From JANQJA01 sp047947185 (GTDB lineage Bacteria; Pseudomonadota; Gammaproteobacteria; Pseudomonadales; Azotimanducaceae), in assembly GCA_047947185.1 (NCBI GenBank), contig CP170502.1, forward strand, positions 2,108,001 to 2,172,000: DNA of 64,000 bases. The letters are read 5' to 3'. A model generated the notes under the pieces. That model ran no database searches. It was not told where the DNA came from and saw nothing but the letters and a program-made list of their open reading frames with translations. Made by a program: the position numbers and the translations under genes. Shown here one piece after another: positions 8,965-17,081 of this stretch (positions are counted from its first letter, which is position 1; every line of letters begins with the position of its first letter).

Positions 8965-9021
8965 GGGCTTGGTGCTCTTGGTTTCAGCAAAATCATAGAT
9001 ACCACAGGCCCTGATCCAAAT

Positions 9022-9276
9022 CTACGCAGGTGGGTGCTCCGACCGATAGCGCCGAACCGCAGCCGCGATGGCCGCCAGGGTAGCTGGTGGCACTTTCTCG
9101 CCGGGCTCCCCGGGCGCCCCGGGGGCCGGCGATGACACCGTTACCGACGAAAAACGGCCAACCAGGTATGACATGGCCATTGTGGCCAGCACCAGCAGCG
9201 TCAGGAACATAAAAACCGTTCCCATGCCAAAAATTGCCAGCTCAAGGCCCTGTCCAACGATGTGCGGCATACCCAA
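9022..9276 (-). CDS. oadG: Oxaloacetate decarboxylase, gamma subunit
   Basis: This 84-residue protein has one N-terminal transmembrane helix (about residues 10-38, ELAIFGMGTVFMFLTLLVLATM), a Pro/Gly-rich linker and a short C-terminal tail. This is the layout of OadG, which anchors OadA to the membrane subunit OadB and helps assembly. It is the first gene of the operon, 57 bp before oadA. Sequence conservation in this family is low, so the call rests on size, topology and position. Confidence 0.85.
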   Translation of the reverse strand: MGMPHIVGQGLELAIFGMGTVFMFLTLLVLATMAMSYLVGRFSSVTVSSPAPGAPGEPGEKVPPATLAAIAAAVRRYRSEHPPA

Positions 9277-9323
9277 TATCCAGGGAAAAGTTTGATATTA
9301 CACGATACAGGGTCAATCGGAAG

Positions 9324-9352
9324 TTGACCGGTCCCGGCAACACACTGATAAT
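9324..9352 (+). promoter_or_regulatory. Sigma-70 promoter of the tRNA genes
   Basis: TTGACC and GATAAT are separated by exactly 17 bp and followed by a GC-rich discriminator (ACGCCCTCG) typical of stable RNA promoters. The predicted start, about 9359, is a few bases before the mature 5' end of tRNA-Arg at 9366. Confidence 0.75.
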
Positions 9353-9365
9353 ACGCCCTCGCTGT

Positions 9366-9442
9366 GCGCCCGTAGCTCAGTTGGATAGAGCACCAGGCTA
9401 CGAACTTGGGGGTCGGGAGTTCGAATCTCTCCGGGCGCGCCA
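9366..9442 (+). tRNA. tRNA-Arg (anticodon ACG)
   Basis: 77 nt with a complete cloverleaf: acceptor GCGCCCG/CGGGCGC, anticodon loop CTACGAA (ACG, read as ICG after deamination), T-loop TTCGAAT and an encoded CCA end. A frame on the opposite strand across it is a well-known antisense artefact. Confidence 0.98.
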
Positions 9443-9498
9443 TCAGCGATTCGTTTACCAGCCAATTTGATTACCTGGCAGACGCCAAAAAGAGAATC

Positions 9499-9589
9499 GG
9501 AGAGATGGCCGAGTGGCTGAAGGCGCTCCCCTGCTAAGGGAGTATGGGTTAATAGCTCATCGAGGGTTCGAATCCCTCTCTCTCCGCCA
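9499..9589 (+). tRNA. tRNA-Ser (anticodon GCT)
   Basis: 91 nt with acceptor GGAGAGA/TCTCTCC, anticodon loop CTGCTAA (GCT, reading AGC/AGT), the long variable arm expected of tRNA-Ser, T-loop TTCGAAT and an encoded CCA. It lies 56 bp behind tRNA-Arg and is probably cotranscribed from the same promoter. Confidence 0.98.
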
Positions 9590-9627
9590 TTCCCACAACA
9601 ATCAGTATTGTCCTGGTTTCTCCCCTG

Positions 9628-11265
9628 TCAGATGACAGCTGCCAGTTCACGATAGGCCGGCACCAGTCTGCGATAGTGTTTGACCAGCACCATCAGCAAT
9701 CGTACCCAGCCAAACAGGCCGGTAAACGTATTCTTCAGTACATCAACCACCAGCGCGACAATCCGCATGCTGAACTGAAACATGGCGCCAAACCGGGTCA
9801 CTGCCATTGCTGCCGCTTGCACCTCGCTGTCTTCTGCAGACGTGTCAACAATGACCCGGGTGTCCATGTCCGGGGAAATCACAATGTCCACGGCGAGGTT
9901 CGGCACGTCGATGCGACGGCTGGCATACTGTGACAGCACCCTGCTGAGCGCAGCGAAAGCCGTCCGCACAATTACATAGCCCTTGGTAGCAAAGCGAAAA
10001 AACGCGCGGTACATGTTCCGGGCAAACTGCACCACACGACGAACGCCCTGCCTGATCCAGCGCCAGAGGCGCCGCATGCCGTCAAACAGCTTCATGCCAA
10101 GCCGCTTCGATTCCACAAATGCCTCGCTGACAGTTGCCGCGGTGCTGGACTCGCGTTCAAAATAGCCCGCGACTTCAAGACTGAAGTCCGGTTCTTCAAA
10201 AGTGACATGAACACCACGGGAGTAGCTGGCCGGCGCTGCCAGTGACTTGAACAATGCCGGTGTGATTTCGTTGGCCGCCAGCCGCGCATCAGCGAGCGGC
10301 AGGTCCAGCAGTTCCTGCCAGTATTGCACCATATACGCCTTCAGGGTCTTGTCAGTCGCATCTGTCATTACGCGGCGTCCGCCGCGCTTCCTGGCTACGC
10401 GCGCCACACCTAGCCCTGCAACCGGGTAATCATCTGCACCATCAATCCGCGCTTCACTGCCCAGCAGCCAGAGTTCAATTTTCGCAAGGTTGACGAGAAA
10501 CCGTCGCAGTGTTTCCCGCACATCACGGTGTTCTGCACCGGCAATTCGCGGGCTGGCAAAAGTGTCGTCGAATTGTGCTGCAGCCCTGACCAGGCCATCG
10601 TGATCAAACAGCAGCGACATCCAGCCTGCCGGCGGCGAACCGGAAGGCAACACCGGTATCAACCCGAGGGCCCAGAGTACCTCGCAGGCGCGCGCCAGAT
10701 TCGCTGGCGGCACAGCGACAAACCCCGGACCGGGCTGATGTCTGGCAAGGCCGTAACTGAACAGGCGCAGTTGAATCGCTCGCCGGAAGGCTCGCCGGTA
10801 GGTGCCGTCTGCCTCTTGCCAGCGATCGATCCCTGTCACCGATTCAAAACCAACCAGGGCATTAAGCGCCCGCCAGGTCTCGTCTCCAACCCAGCCGTCA
10901 ACGACAAGTCCCGCTTCCTGCTGGAAACTGGCTACAGCCTGTTGGAACCTGTTGCGCGCCTGGTTCCGCGCGGAAAAATTCCTGCGTGGTTTCCTTTCAA
11001 GGTAACCAAGGAGCCAAAGCTGCTCGGCGATCACCCGGATACGCAGGGGGTTCAGGTCTTCAAACTTGCGCTCGGTGCCAGACGCAATTCCCGCTGTTGC
11101 GGCATGCACTGGCAGCGGATCAATCATCCTGAAAGGCGCATCCAGCACACCGGCTTTTTCTGCGCCGTCGAACAGCGCCAGGGTTTCATCCCATTGCACG
11201 GGGAAAGGCTGACCCTTCGCGGGAAACCTCAGCGCCTGACCGTCAAAAGGGGGTAACTTCGCCAC
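9628..11265 (-). CDS. Uncharacterised protein with peptidoglycan-binding-like domain(s) and C-terminal amphipathic/hydrophobic region
   Basis: This 545-residue protein starts at a GTG 16 bp after the 110-residue gene. Residues about 71-139 resemble a peptidoglycan-binding type 1 fold (FQQEAGLVVDGWVGDETW). A weaker second copy may lie at about 156-240. Residues 385-450 are strongly basic and aromatic (RRLWRWIRQGVRR, MYRAFFRF), and 492-545 form a second hydrophobic/basic stretch (MRIVALVVDVL, VRLLMVLVKHYRR). There is no signal peptide. The combination suggests a protein that meets cell wall or membrane, but no known family was recognised and no function is claimed. It sits directly behind tRNA-Ser in an accessory pocket. 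Confidence 0.75.
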   Translation of the reverse strand: MAKLPPFDGQALRFPAKGQPFPVQWDETLALFDGAEKAGVLDAPFRMIDPLPVHAATAGIASGTERKFEDLNPLRIRVIAEQLWLLGYLERKPRRNFSARNQARNRFQQAVASFQQEAGLVVDGWVGDETWRALNALVGFESVTGIDRWQEADGTYRRAFRRAIQLRLFSYGLARHQPGPGFVAVPPANLARACEVLWALGLIPVLPSGSPPAGWMSLLFDHDGLVRAAAQFDDTFASPRIAGAEHRDVRETLRRFLVNLAKIELWLLGSEARIDGADDYPVAGLGVARVARKRGGRRVMTDATDKTLKAYMVQYWQELLDLPLADARLAANEITPALFKSLAAPASYSRGVHVTFEEPDFSLEVAGYFERESSTAATVSEAFVESKRLGMKLFDGMRRLWRWIRQGVRRVVQFARNMYRAFFRFATKGYVIVRTAFAALSRVLSQYASRRIDVPNLAVDIVISPDMDTRVIVDTSAEDSEVQAAAMAVTRFGAMFQFSMRIVALVVDVLKNTFTGLFGWVRLLMVLVKHYRRLVPAYRELAAVI

Positions 11266-11281
11266 GGGTGAGACTGACGAA

Positions 11282-11614
11282 TCAGATAAACAGCCCTTTG
11301 GCCAATTCCATCAGGCCCTGCCGGGTCTTGATCCCACCCTCTATCGCGGCTTTGTGAAGCTCAAGCGCGGAAGCCGGGATGCCCCCCTCGTCGCTGGTCA
11401 AAAAGTTGTAGGAGTCGCCATCAAATTTGTAGAGAGACTCTGCCACCAACCGGATCTTCTGCTCAGAAACAGCGCTGCTAACAGCCGCACTGATGTCGGA
11501 ATAACTGTTGTCGGTACTGGCAAACTCAACTTTTCCGGTAAAGGTCTGGACATGCAGGGACGTCAGGTCATCAAATGCTTCGTTCAGGGCTTCAAGGGCT
11601 TGCCTCATTGTCAT
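11282..11614 (-). CDS. Uncharacterised 110-residue protein paired with the downstream PG-binding-like gene
   Basis: A short acidic, mostly helical protein (MTMRQALEALNEAFDDL at the start; ELHKAAIEGGIKTRQGLMEL at the end) with a central beta-like part. A good SD (AGGAG, 6 bp) precedes ATG at 11614. It has no signal peptide, no transmembrane segment and no cysteine. The 16-bp gap to the 545-residue gene indicates an operon, so the two probably act together. Family not recognised. Confidence 0.7.
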   Translation of the reverse strand: MTMRQALEALNEAFDDLTSLHVQTFTGKVEFASTDNSYSDISAAVSSAVSEQKIRLVAESLYKFDGDSYNFLTSDEGGIPASALELHKAAIEGGIKTRQGLMELAKGLFI

Positions 11615-12079
11615 TGTGGTCTCCTGTCAGGTGAGATATCTCCAGGGCGCCTGGGCGGTAAAACCGAAGAAGCAGGTCTTTCCACCGGACGCCAATTTTG
11701 CGGTTCAATCGCAAGCGGCCAGCAGCAACAGCGCGCCCAATCAACGCCAGCCCCCTGTCAGGGTTGCTGTATCGGAGGGACGCGGTTTCGACGGGCGTAA
11801 GCAGCCCGGTGTATTCGTACAAATTGCATTCAACTGGCTTTATACGGTTTGCCAGCCTGCTGGCTGCGCGGCCAAGGCTCACTCGAGGTGTCCCGAACCG
11901 ACAACAGATTCCATGATTCAGCGCCGCCTCCCTGCTCCTGCAGGCACAGTCTAGTCGAGGTTCCAGTTGAGGTGAAGCCGGATGTGGATGTGTCCTCGCT
12001 CGCTTTCATACTGCTGCAATGGATGCCGGCAGGTGCTACGCTCGCAACCGGTCAACCAGCACCCGAGAGGAGAAAAAGA
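11615..12079. other. 465-bp interval without a supported gene
   Basis: Between the divergent 110-residue gene and the MAPEG gene no frame has a start with an SD and family-like content. A minus-strand frame at 11592-11882 begins with GTG and overlaps the next gene; it was not accepted. A small palindrome, GCCAGC-CT-GCTGGC, lies at 11851-11864. Both divergent promoters must be here, but no clear -35/-10 pair was found. Confidence 0.5.
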
Positions 12080-12466
12080 ATGGAACTGCCTGCCATCATC
12101 ACCGCTATAGCACTGTTTGAGTACATGTTTTTTGCCTTCCGGGTAGGCTTCAGCCGCCAGAAATATGGCGTCGAGGCGCCTGCCACCTCGGGCAACGCCA
12201 TCTGGGAGCGGATGTTCCGCGTGCAACAAAATACGCTGGAGCAGCTGATTGTGTTCCTGCCCGCACTGTGGATGTTCGCGTGGTTCGTGAGTCCCCTCTG
12301 GGCAGCAGCGATTGGCGCCGTTTTTGTCATCGCGCGGCCGGTCTATTACACAAGTTACGTCAAGGACCCAAACAGCCGTGGACTTGGATTTGTGGCAGGT
12401 TTCCTCGCCAGCGTTGTGCTGCTGGTGGGGAGTGTGGTTGGTGCGGTGCTGGGGTTGGTTTCGTGA
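12080..12466 (+). CDS. MAPEG family membrane protein
   Basis: This 128-residue protein has four hydrophobic segments (about 2-22, 55-75, 75-95, 103-127) and the MAPEG signature region: an N-terminal helix, then NAIWERMFRVQQNTLEQL and ARPVYYTSYVKDPNSRG. The ATG at 12080 has GAGGAG just upstream and excludes a longer frame beginning at 11849. Bacterial members are integral membrane proteins related to eicosanoid/glutathione enzymes; some have glutathione transferase or peroxidase activity, but the substrate here is unknown. The gene converges on csrA, with a repeat array between them. Confidence 0.88.
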   Translation: MELPAIITAIALFEYMFFAFRVGFSRQKYGVEAPATSGNAIWERMFRVQQNTLEQLIVFLPALWMFAWFVSPLWAAAIGAVFVIARPVYYTSYVKDPNSRGLGFVAGFLASVVLLVGSVVGAVLGLVS

Positions 12467-12470
12467 GGGG

Positions 12471-12867
12471 ATGAGATCTCTCCGCTGCGGCCCTGGGGAC
12501 CTTCGGTCGAGACGACCGCAAGCGGTCGTTTCGACTGGAGCGGCGCCAGCCGCGGAATGGAGAAATCTCGTATCGTGAAAAACAAGGTCCCTCCACTTCG
12601 GTCGGGACGACAACGACACCGAAGGTGGTATGAGGTCTCTCCGCTGCGGCCCTGGGGGCCTTCGGTCGAGACGACCGCAAGCGGTCGTTTCGACTGGAGC
12701 GGCGCCAGCCGCGGAATGGAGAAATCTCGTATCGTGAAAAACAAGGTCCCTCCACTTCGGTCGGGACGACAACGACACCGAAGGTGGTATGAGATCTCTC
12801 CGCTGCGGCCCTGGGGGCCTTCGGTCGAGACGACAGCGGCGCCAGCCGCGGAATGGAGAAATCCCGT
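12471..12867. repeat. 159-bp tandem direct repeat, 2.5 copies, with internal hairpins
   Basis: Units begin at 12471, 12630 and 12789 (period 159 bp); the first two differ at only about two positions. Each full unit contains a long stem around ACGACCGC-AA-GCGGTCGT, extended by GTCGA/TCGAC, and a second imperfect stem CCACTTCGGT/ACCGAAGGTGG. Copy 3 is cut short and lacks exactly 22 bp, which removes the first hairpin. The array fills the space between the converging MAPEG and csrA genes and ends about 17 bp from the csrA stop. Frames run through it only because 159 is divisible by three; none is credible. Confidence 0.93.
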
Positions 12868-12883
12868 CTTTGGGCTCGCGAGG

Positions 12884-13069
12884 TCAATCTTCGGTTTTGG
12901 GATGTTCTTCAGTCTGTATTCGTTGATAGATCTCTTCCCGGTGAACCGGGACTTCTTTTGGCGCATTCACGCCAATTCGGACCTGATTGCCCTTGACCCC
13001 GAGCACCGTGACTGTCACGTTATCGCCAATGATCAGCGTTTCGCCTACACGCCGCGTGAGTATGAGCAT
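12884..13069 (-). CDS. csrA: Carbon storage regulator, RNA-binding translational regulator
   Basis: 61 residues, full family length. The conserved N-terminus MLILTRRVGE (L4, R6) and the VPVHREEIY strand with R44 supply the two RNA-binding surfaces of the swapped homodimer. CsrA (RsmA) binds GGA in hairpin loops, often over an SD, and represses or stabilises mRNAs for carbon flux, motility and biofilm. GGGAG precedes the ATG. The alaS-lysC-csrA order matches pseudomonads. Confidence 0.98.
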   Translation of the reverse strand: MLILTRRVGETLIIGDNVTVTVLGVKGNQVRIGVNAPKEVPVHREEIYQRIQTEEHPKTED

Positions 13070-13111
13070 CCTGATCTCCCTTCAGTCATTCGATAACACC
13101 GCCAGAGACAG

Positions 13112-14359
13112 CTATGCGGACTGTTCATCCAGAACAGTGTCCTGATCCAAACCAAACGACGTATGCAAGGCACGCGCCGCTAGTTCCAGGTACTTTTCGT
13201 CTATAACGACCGAAATCTTGATCTCTGAAGTCGAAATCATCTGGATATTGATAGATTCGTCCGACAGGACCCTGAACATTTGACTGGCTACACCGGCATG
13301 GGACCGCATGCCCACGCCAACCAACGAAAGTTTTGCGATCTTATTGTCGCCCGTCACTTCCGCGGCATCAATGTCGTTCGCGACCTTTTTTAGCGCTTTC
13401 ATCGCCTGCTCATAATCTGGCCGCCGTACCGTAAACGTGAAGTCAGTCGAGCCATCTGCGGAAACATTCTGGACAATCATGTCCACTTCAATGTTCGCAT
13501 CACTAATGGGGCCCAGGATGCGCGAGGCAATACCGGGCACGTCCCGCACACCGCGCACTGTCAGCTTCGCCTCGTCTCGCGTAAACGCAATGCCGGATAT
13601 AATTGGCTGTTCCATTCCTTCTTCCTCATCACAGATCAGCGTGCCGGGCGCATCTGCAAAGCTGGATAACACCCGAAGATTAACCTTGTATTTACTGGCA
13701 AATTCAACAGCTCTTGTATGCAGCACCCGGGATCCCAGGCTTGCCAGTTCCAGCATCTCCTCAAAGGTGACTCTCTCCAGGCATCGGGCGCTGCTTACCA
13801 CCCTGGGATCAGTGGTAAATACACCCTCAACGTCGGTATAGATCTGGCACTCGGCTGCTTTCAGTACAGCCGCCAGTGCCACCGCTGTTGTATCCGAACC
13901 ACCCCGACCCAACGTGGTGATATTGCCGGCGTCATCAATTCCCTGGAAACCCGCCACAACCGGCACTATGCGTCTGCTCACATCCTCAAGCAGCCGTTCA
14001 CTGCCAATCGAAACAACCCGGGCTTTCGTGTGAGTTGTGTCCGTGCGGATGGGAATCTGACCACCGGTGTAAGAACGAGCCGGGCAGCCCAGCTTGATCA
14101 GCATCATCGCCAGCAGGGCAATCGAGACCTGCTCACCGGTCGACAGCAGTACGTCTACCTCACGGTGCATTTCCGCGTCGCTCACGCCTATTGCCTGGGC
14201 AAGGTCATCCAGACGATCAGTTTCAAGCCCCATGGCAGAGACAACTGCCACAACATCATGACCCGCTTCCCGGGTCCTGATAATACGCTTTGCGACATTC
14301 TCGATGTGCGCAACAGACGCAACCGATGTACCGCCGAACTTTTGGACAATCAGAGGCAT
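13112..14359 (-). CDS. lysC: Aspartate kinase
   Basis: 415 residues; starts MPLIVQKFGGTSVAS, the aspartokinase signature. The ATG at 14359 was chosen because an upstream alternative at 14410 adds an unrelated tail. The kinase domain is followed by two ACT domains (around 265-340 and 345-410) that bind allosteric amino acids such as lysine and threonine. It makes aspartyl phosphate, the first step of the aspartate family leading to lysine, diaminopimelate, methionine and threonine. It lies 69 bp after alaS and 42 bp before csrA. Confidence 0.97.
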   Translation of the reverse strand: MPLIVQKFGGTSVASVAHIENVAKRIIRTREAGHDVVAVVSAMGLETDRLDDLAQAIGVSDAEMHREVDVLLSTGEQVSIALLAMMLIKLGCPARSYTGGQIPIRTDTTHTKARVVSIGSERLLEDVSRRIVPVVAGFQGIDDAGNITTLGRGGSDTTAVALAAVLKAAECQIYTDVEGVFTTDPRVVSSARCLERVTFEEMLELASLGSRVLHTRAVEFASKYKVNLRVLSSFADAPGTLICDEEEGMEQPIISGIAFTRDEAKLTVRGVRDVPGIASRILGPISDANIEVDMIVQNVSADGSTDFTFTVRRPDYEQAMKALKKVANDIDAAEVTGDNKIAKLSLVGVGMRSHAGVASQMFRVLSDESINIQMISTSEIKISVVIDEKYLELAARALHTSFGLDQDTVLDEQSA

Positions 14360-14428
14360 ACTTACACTTAATTTCGCTGGTTGGGACAAAGGGCGCTTAT
14401 TTAACAGCAATCCCGTGTGTTTGGAAAC

Positions 14429-17026
14429 TTACAATCTCTCCTCGAGATAAGCCGTGACCGATGCCAGTGCTGCGGGCAAGGCACGAACATCCGTACCGCC
14501 TGCTCGTGCCATATCCGGACGCCCGCCGCCCTTGCCGCCAACCTGTCCTGCCAGGAAGTTAACCAGATCGCCGGCTGGCACCTTACCTGTCAGGTCTTTG
14601 GTGACCCCTACAATCAGTGCAACCTTGCCATCACTCGCGGACCCCAGCACAACTACACCGGACTGCAGCTTGTTTTTCAGGCGATCAACCACATCGGGCA
14701 GGGTTTTCGGGTCAGCATCAGTCATCTGGTGAACGATGACAGGGGTCCCCTTGATCGCCACGGCGCTGTCAGCAATATCTGCACTGCCGCCACTGGCAAG
14801 CTTCATATTGAGCTGGGCCACATCTTTTTCCAACTTGCGGTTCTGCTCAACCAACGCGGCAAGGCGCTCCCGCAGGTTGGTTCGGTCTGCCCGAACCAAC
14901 TGGGCAATTTCGGCAAGTTCGTCTTCAACGCGCAGCACCCGTTCAAGGGCGCGCGCACCCGTAACGCCTTCGATACGCCTGACACCGGACGCGATACCCT
15001 GTTCCGAAGTAATCCGGAACAAGCCAATATCCCCTGTTCGGGCCGCGTGGGTTCCACCACAGAGTTCAACAGAAAATCCGTCTCCCATCGTCAGTACCCG
15101 GACTTCTTCCGCGTACTTCTCGCCGAACAGTGCCATGGCACCCCTGGTACGCGCTTCCTCCAGTGCCATCACTTCCGTCTGGACACTGGTGTTCAGGCGT
15201 ACTTGCTCGTTGACCAGCCGTTCGATTGTCCGAAGCTCATCCCGGGTCACTGCTTCAAAATGTGAGAAATCGAAGCGGAGCCGTTCTGAGTCCACCAGCG
15301 AGCCACGCTGGTTAACATGATCTCCCAATACAGTTCTCAGGGCAGCGTGCAACAGGTGTGTGGCCGAATGGTTGAGACGTGTTGCATCTCTCAGGCGACG
15401 ATCAACTTCTGCGGTAATCTCATCCCCTACCCTGATTGCTCCTTCCAGTACCTTTCCTTTGTGCAGCCAGGCTTCCCCACTCTTCTGGGTATCCAGCACG
15501 TCAAAGGTCATGCCATTGGCAAAGAGCTTGCCGGTATCACCTACCTGGCCACCACTTTCCGCGTAGAAGGGCGTACGATCAAGCACAACCAGTGCTTCCT
15601 CACCCTCATCAATCCGGTCAACCGGTTTCTCGGCCGCAAATAGTGCAATCACCCGCGACGGTCCGGTAAGTGACTCATAACCAATAAACTCGGTCGTCAC
15701 GTCAAGTTGATATTGTGCTACATCAGCAGCCGCAAACTTGCTTGCGGCCCTGGCGCGCTCACGCTGCGCCTGCATCTCACTTTCAAACCCGGCCATGTCG
15801 AGGGTCAGGTTCCGCTCGCGCGCAATATCTGCGGTGAGGTCGGTCGGAAAACCAAAAGTGTCATACAGCCGGAACACCACCTGCCCAGGAATTTCAGTAC
15901 CCTCAAGTTCAGCAATCGCCTCGGCGAGAATTTTCATCCCCTGGTCCAGGGTGATCTCAAACTGCTGCTCTTCTTTCAGGAGTACTTTTTCAATCTGTGC
16001 CTGGGTGCTTGCAAGGAGCGGGTAGGCTTCGCCCATCGTCTCCACCAGGGTTGGCACCATCCGGTGAAAAAACGGGCCACTGGACTGGAGCTTGTGTCCG
16101 TGGCGCAGCGCACGCCGAATAATCCGACGCATGACATAACCCCGCCCCTCGTTGGAAGGCAGCACGCCGTCAGCAATCAGGAAAGCACTGGTCCGGATAT
16201 GATCAGCAATCACCCGAAGTGAGGGATTGTCCAGGTCGGGTGTATTCAACAGTTCGGCAGCACGCGCAATCAGGGTTTTCAGCACGTCCGTATCAAAATT
16301 GCTGGTGACGTGCTGCATTACCGCGGCCAGGCGCTCCAGCCCCATACCCGTGTCAACACCCGGGTTCGTAAGGGGCGTCAGGGTACCGTCGGCTGAACGG
16401 TCATACTGGGGGAACACCAGGTTCCAGATTTCCACATACCGATCCAGGTCGCCGTCTTTTGATCCTGGCGGCCCACCCGGCACTTCCGGCCCGTGGTCAT
16501 AGAAAATCTCGGAGCAGGGACCACAGGGTCCGGTATCACCCATGGCCCAGAAATTGTCCTTGTCACCCAGGCGGGTAATCCTGTTCCGGTCAAAACCAAT
16601 CTCGTCTGCCCAGATGTCATGTGCTTCATCATCACTTTCGTGGATGGTAACCCAGAGGCGATCCTGTGGCAGCTTCAGCACCTCCGTCAGAAACTCCCAG
16701 GCAAAAGCAATGGCTTCGCGCTTGAAGTAGTCCCCAAAACTGAAGTTGCCCAGCATCTCGAAAAACGTGTGGTGGCGCGCCGTATAGCCCACATTGTCCA
16801 GATCGTTATGTTTGCCACCGGCCCGCACGCAGCGCTGGCAACTTGCCGCCCGCGTGTAACCGCGGTTCTCGCGGCCAGCAAGTGCCTCCTTGAACTGCAC
16901 CATACCGGAATTGGTAAACAGCAGGGTCGGGTCATTGCCCGGCACCAGCGGGGAGCTTTCAACAATCTGGTGGCCTTTGCTGGCAAAGTAGTCCAGAAAG
17001 GCGCGACGCAGTTCAGCGCTGTTCAT
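14429..17026 (-). CDS. alaS: Alanyl-tRNA synthetase
   Basis: 865 residues. Order: class II catalytic core (FTNSGMVQFKEAL at about 40, MGDTGPCGPCSEIF near 165), tRNA recognition region, editing domain with the zinc/histidine motif HSATHLLHAAL and CGGTHAARTGDIG, then a coiled coil and the glycine-rich C-terminal domain (GGKGGGRPDMARAGG). It charges tRNA-Ala and edits mischarged Ser and Gly. The ATG at 17026 fits family alignment better than a TTG five codons upstream. Confidence 0.98.
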   Translation of the reverse strand: MNSAELRRAFLDYFASKGHQIVESSPLVPGNDPTLLFTNSGMVQFKEALAGRENRGYTRAASCQRCVRAGGKHNDLDNVGYTARHHTFFEMLGNFSFGDYFKREAIAFAWEFLTEVLKLPQDRLWVTIHESDDEAHDIWADEIGFDRNRITRLGDKDNFWAMGDTGPCGPCSEIFYDHGPEVPGGPPGSKDGDLDRYVEIWNLVFPQYDRSADGTLTPLTNPGVDTGMGLERLAAVMQHVTSNFDTDVLKTLIARAAELLNTPDLDNPSLRVIADHIRTSAFLIADGVLPSNEGRGYVMRRIIRRALRHGHKLQSSGPFFHRMVPTLVETMGEAYPLLASTQAQIEKVLLKEEQQFEITLDQGMKILAEAIAELEGTEIPGQVVFRLYDTFGFPTDLTADIARERNLTLDMAGFESEMQAQRERARAASKFAAADVAQYQLDVTTEFIGYESLTGPSRVIALFAAEKPVDRIDEGEEALVVLDRTPFYAESGGQVGDTGKLFANGMTFDVLDTQKSGEAWLHKGKVLEGAIRVGDEITAEVDRRLRDATRLNHSATHLLHAALRTVLGDHVNQRGSLVDSERLRFDFSHFEAVTRDELRTIERLVNEQVRLNTSVQTEVMALEEARTRGAMALFGEKYAEEVRVLTMGDGFSVELCGGTHAARTGDIGLFRITSEQGIASGVRRIEGVTGARALERVLRVEDELAEIAQLVRADRTNLRERLAALVEQNRKLEKDVAQLNMKLASGGSADIADSAVAIKGTPVIVHQMTDADPKTLPDVVDRLKNKLQSGVVVLGSASDGKVALIVGVTKDLTGKVPAGDLVNFLAGQVGGKGGGRPDMARAGGTDVRALPAALASVTAYLEERL

Positions 17027-17081
17027 CACATATGACTTCAAAGAAAAAGGGACGCTAAAGATACAGAAAACGCAGCAGATT

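Noticed and set aside
9201..9443. Frame antisense to tRNA-Arg with the typical ARPERFELPTPKFV start
   Set aside because: It is the well-known artefact of reading a tRNA-Arg gene backwards.
11592..11882. 96-codon minus-strand frame beginning with GTG
   Set aside because: No SD, it overlaps the well-supported start of the 110-residue gene, and no known motif is present.
11776..11960. tmRNA-like stretch (GGTTTCGACGGG after GGAGGGACGC)
   Set aside because: No tag-coding frame ending in the usual ALAA-type tail and no CCACCA acceptor end could be found within the expected length.
12355..13096. Long frames on both strands through the 159-bp repeat and into csrA
   Set aside because: They are open only because 159 is a multiple of three; they overlap csrA and have no supported start.
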